Both the position numbers and the translations under genes were made by a program. The notes beneath the pieces were generated by a model that made no database searches, had not been told where the DNA came from, and worked only from the letters and a program-made list of their open reading frames with translations. From contig NZ_JAGYJN010000006.1 in the NCBI RefSeq assembly GCF_018402035.1, positions 1-64,000 of the forward strand: a stretch of 64,000 nt of DNA, in the 5' to 3' direction. Origin of the DNA: Roseicyclus sp. (GTDB taxonomy: Bacteria > Pseudomonadota > Alphaproteobacteria > Rhodobacterales > Rhodobacteraceae). Below, in pieces: positions 62,710 to 64,000 of this stretch. How positions within the stretch are numbered: position 1 is the first letter of the stretch; every line of letters begins with the position of its first letter.

Positions 62710-63746
62710 AGCTTTTGGTAACAGGGGGCGCGGGGTTCATCGGCTCGGCCGTGGTGCGGCTGGCGGTGGCGCGCGGGCATCATGTCGTCAATGTCGACAA
62801 GCTGACCTATGCCGCCTGCCTCGATAATCTGGCCCCTGTGGTGGACAGCCCGCTTTATGCCTTTGAACAGGCTGATATTTGCGACCGCGCCGCGATGGAC
62901 CGCATTCTTGCACAACATCGCCCCGATGCGATCATGCATCTGGCCGCCGAAAGCCATGTGGACCGGTCCATCGACGGGCCGGGCGCGTTTATCGCGACCA
63001 ATATCACTGGCACCTACACGCTGCTCGAGGCCGCGCGCGCCTATTGGGTTCGCGAAGGTCGGCCCGAGGGGTTCCGCTTTCACCACATCTCCACCGATGA
63101 GGTCTATGGCACGCTGGGGGCCGAGGGGCTCTTTACCGAAGACACGGCCTATGCGCCCAATAGCCCCTATTCGGCGTCCAAGGCGGCCTCGGACCATCTC
63201 GTGCGCGCGTGGCATGAGACCTATGGATTGCCGGTTGTCGTCACCAATTGCTCGAACAACTACGGACCCTATCATTTCCCCGAAAAGCTGATCCCTGTGG
63301 TGATCCTGAACGCTTTGGCGGGCAAGCCGATCCCCGTCTATGGCAGGGGAGAGAACGTCCGCGATTGGCTTTATGTCGAAGATCACGCCGATGCGTTGCT
63401 TCTTGTTTGCGAGAAGGGGGTCGTGGGCCGCAGCTACAACATCGGCGGCAATAATGAGCGGCGCAATATCGATCTGGTGCGCATGATCTGCGCGCTGCTC
63501 GACAAACGCCGCCCTGAGGCCGCACCCCATGACCGGCTGATCACCTTCGTCACCGACCGACCCGGCCATGACCTTCGCTATGCCATCGACGCCAGCCGCA
63601 TCCGCGAAGAGCTGGGCTGGCAACCCTCGGTCACAGTGGAAGAGGGGCTGGCGCGCACCGTCGATTGGTATCTCGCCAACGAAGACTGGTGGCGCGCGTT
63701 GCAAGAGCGGGATGGTGTCGGGCAACGGTTGGGCAAGGTGGGTTAG
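62706..63746 (+). CDS. rfbB: dTDP-glucose 4,6-dehydratase
   Basis: 346-residue short-chain dehydrogenase-fold enzyme converting dTDP-glucose to the 4-keto-6-deoxy sugar. NAD-binding [11 protein letters not shown] (residues 7-17), catalytic [10 protein letters not shown] (Thr-Asp-Glu) and YxxxK in [13 protein letters not shown] are seen, with [17 protein letters not shown] typical of RmlB. It works just before RfbC in rhamnose synthesis. rfbA and rfbD are expected beyond the window. Confidence 0.95.
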   Translation: MKLLVTGGAGFIGSAVVRLAVARGHHVVNVDKLTYAACLDNLAPVVDSPLYAFEQADICDRAAMDRILAQHRPDAIMHLAAESHVDRSIDGPGAFIATNITGTYTLLEAARAYWVREGRPEGFRFHHISTDEVYGTLGAEGLFTEDTAYAPNSPYSASKAASDHLVRAWHETYGLPVVVTNCSNNYGPYHFPEKLIPVVILNALAGKPIPVYGRGENVRDWLYVEDHADALLLVCEKGVVGRSYNIGGNNERRNIDLVRMICALLDKRRPEAAPHDRLITFVTDRPGHDLRYAIDASRIREELGWQPSVTVEEGLARTVDWYLANEDWWRALQERDGVGQRLGKVG

Positions 63747-63749
63747 ATT

Positions 63750-64000
63750 ATGGCACGCCTGATCGACTGCACGCTATTTTTCAACGAGTTTCGCCTGCTT
63801 TCATTGCGGTTCAACATCTTGCGCGACGCCGTCGATCGCTTTGTCATCGTTGAGGCCGACCGAACCTTTTCTGGCCAACGCAAACCATTGCGCTTGCGCA
63901 AGTGGATTACAGAGAATGCGTCTGATCTCGCCGATCGGATTTCCGTGATCGAAGTCACTGATTCTCCCCACAATAAGAACCCGTGGATTGCAGAGGTACA
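63750..64000 (+). CDS. GT17-like glycosyltransferase, N-terminal part (cut by window end)
   Basis: Open frame from ATG 63750, three bases behind rfbB, running off the window. The sequence (ARLIDCTLFFNEFRLLSLRF…VDRFVIVEADRTFSGQRKPL) matches the N-terminus of family 17 glycosyltransferases related to beta-1,4-N-acetylglucosaminyltransferase III: a DC-x-FFNE start and a VEA-x-x-TFSG block. It probably builds the same surface glycan as the rhamnose genes. Only 83 residues are visible. Confidence 0.8.
   Translation, partial: MARLIDCTLFFNEFRLLSLRFNILRDAVDRFVIVEADRTFSGQRKPLRLRKWITENASDLADRISVIEVTDSPHNKNPWIAEV

Overview
The window comes from a high-GC alphaproteobacterium, almost certainly of the Rhodobacteraceae/Roseobacter group. 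The markers are the divergent regB / senC-regA redox cluster, the hemD - mitofilin-like - hemY - tRNA-Thr order, addB-addA-trxA, glnK-amtB, an amgK-murU pair behind tsaE, and the short repeats typical of this order (hairpin followed by an ATATTTGGAAAACGAAGAAG-like tail).

Layout. 0.3-2.9 kb: L-serine dehydratase, a convergent LacI-type regulator and tRNA-Arg(CCT). 2.9-9.3 kb: an accessory island between two convergent tRNA genes, tRNA-Arg(CCT) and tRNA-Thr(CGT). Just inside each tRNA, read in the same direction as it, lies a tyrosine-recombinase gene. Each of these genes is enclosed by long inverted repeats (155 bp perfect; 245 bp with three substitutions) whose outer tips are the 3' part of the adjacent tRNA. 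The two units are almost equal in size (1501 and 1497 bp). Between them lie gene debris and a complete IS21-family element. 9.3-15.5 kb: haem genes hemY/hemD, tRNA-modification gene tsaD, gpsA and an EVE-domain gene. 15.5-19.5 kb: DUF2853, ahcY, an HD hydrolase, an acetyltransferase and a lipoprotein. 19.5-24.1 kb: the RegA/SenC/RegB redox regulators and a PAS protein. 24.2-33.2 kb: tsaE, the muropeptide-recycling kinase/uridylyltransferase pair, AddAB recombination nuclease-helicase and thioredoxin. 33-38 kb: small membrane and periplasmic proteins, a class A PBP and the ammonium module glnK-amtB. 38-45 kb: trhO, pncA, a YeeE/YedE transporter, an RNA methyltransferase, efp and its modifying enzyme epmA, and pncB. 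45-47 kb: a lower-GC patch with a ClpP-like membrane/serine protease, then a parDE toxin-antitoxin pair. 47-53 kb: arfB, a small leader-like transcript, a queuosine-precursor transporter, an aminotransferase, sseA, and smpB, trmO, dapA. 53-61.9 kb: lytic transglycosylase, D,D-carboxypeptidase, hemF, a small porin-like protein, an FAD oxidoreductase and divergent hemE/hemC. 62-64 kb: start of a surface-polysaccharide locus (rfbC, rfbB, GT17 glycosyltransferase cut by the window end).

Functional themes: tetrapyrrole synthesis (hemD, hemY, hemF, hemE, hemC), redox-responsive regulation, cell-wall synthesis and recycling, NAD salvage (pncA, pncB) and translation quality control (efp/epmA, arfB, smpB, trmO, tsaD, tsaE). 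Three conserved genes (the mitofilin-like gene, gpsA, ahcY) are each interrupted by single-base frameshifts, five in all and all of the +1 type. Basecalling or assembly error in 11-18 kb is the simplest explanation.

The best candidate for something undescribed is the pair of inverted-repeat-bounded integrase units at the tRNA genes. They look like minimal, single-gene, IS-sized recombinase elements, and they may be able to flip their own integrase gene.
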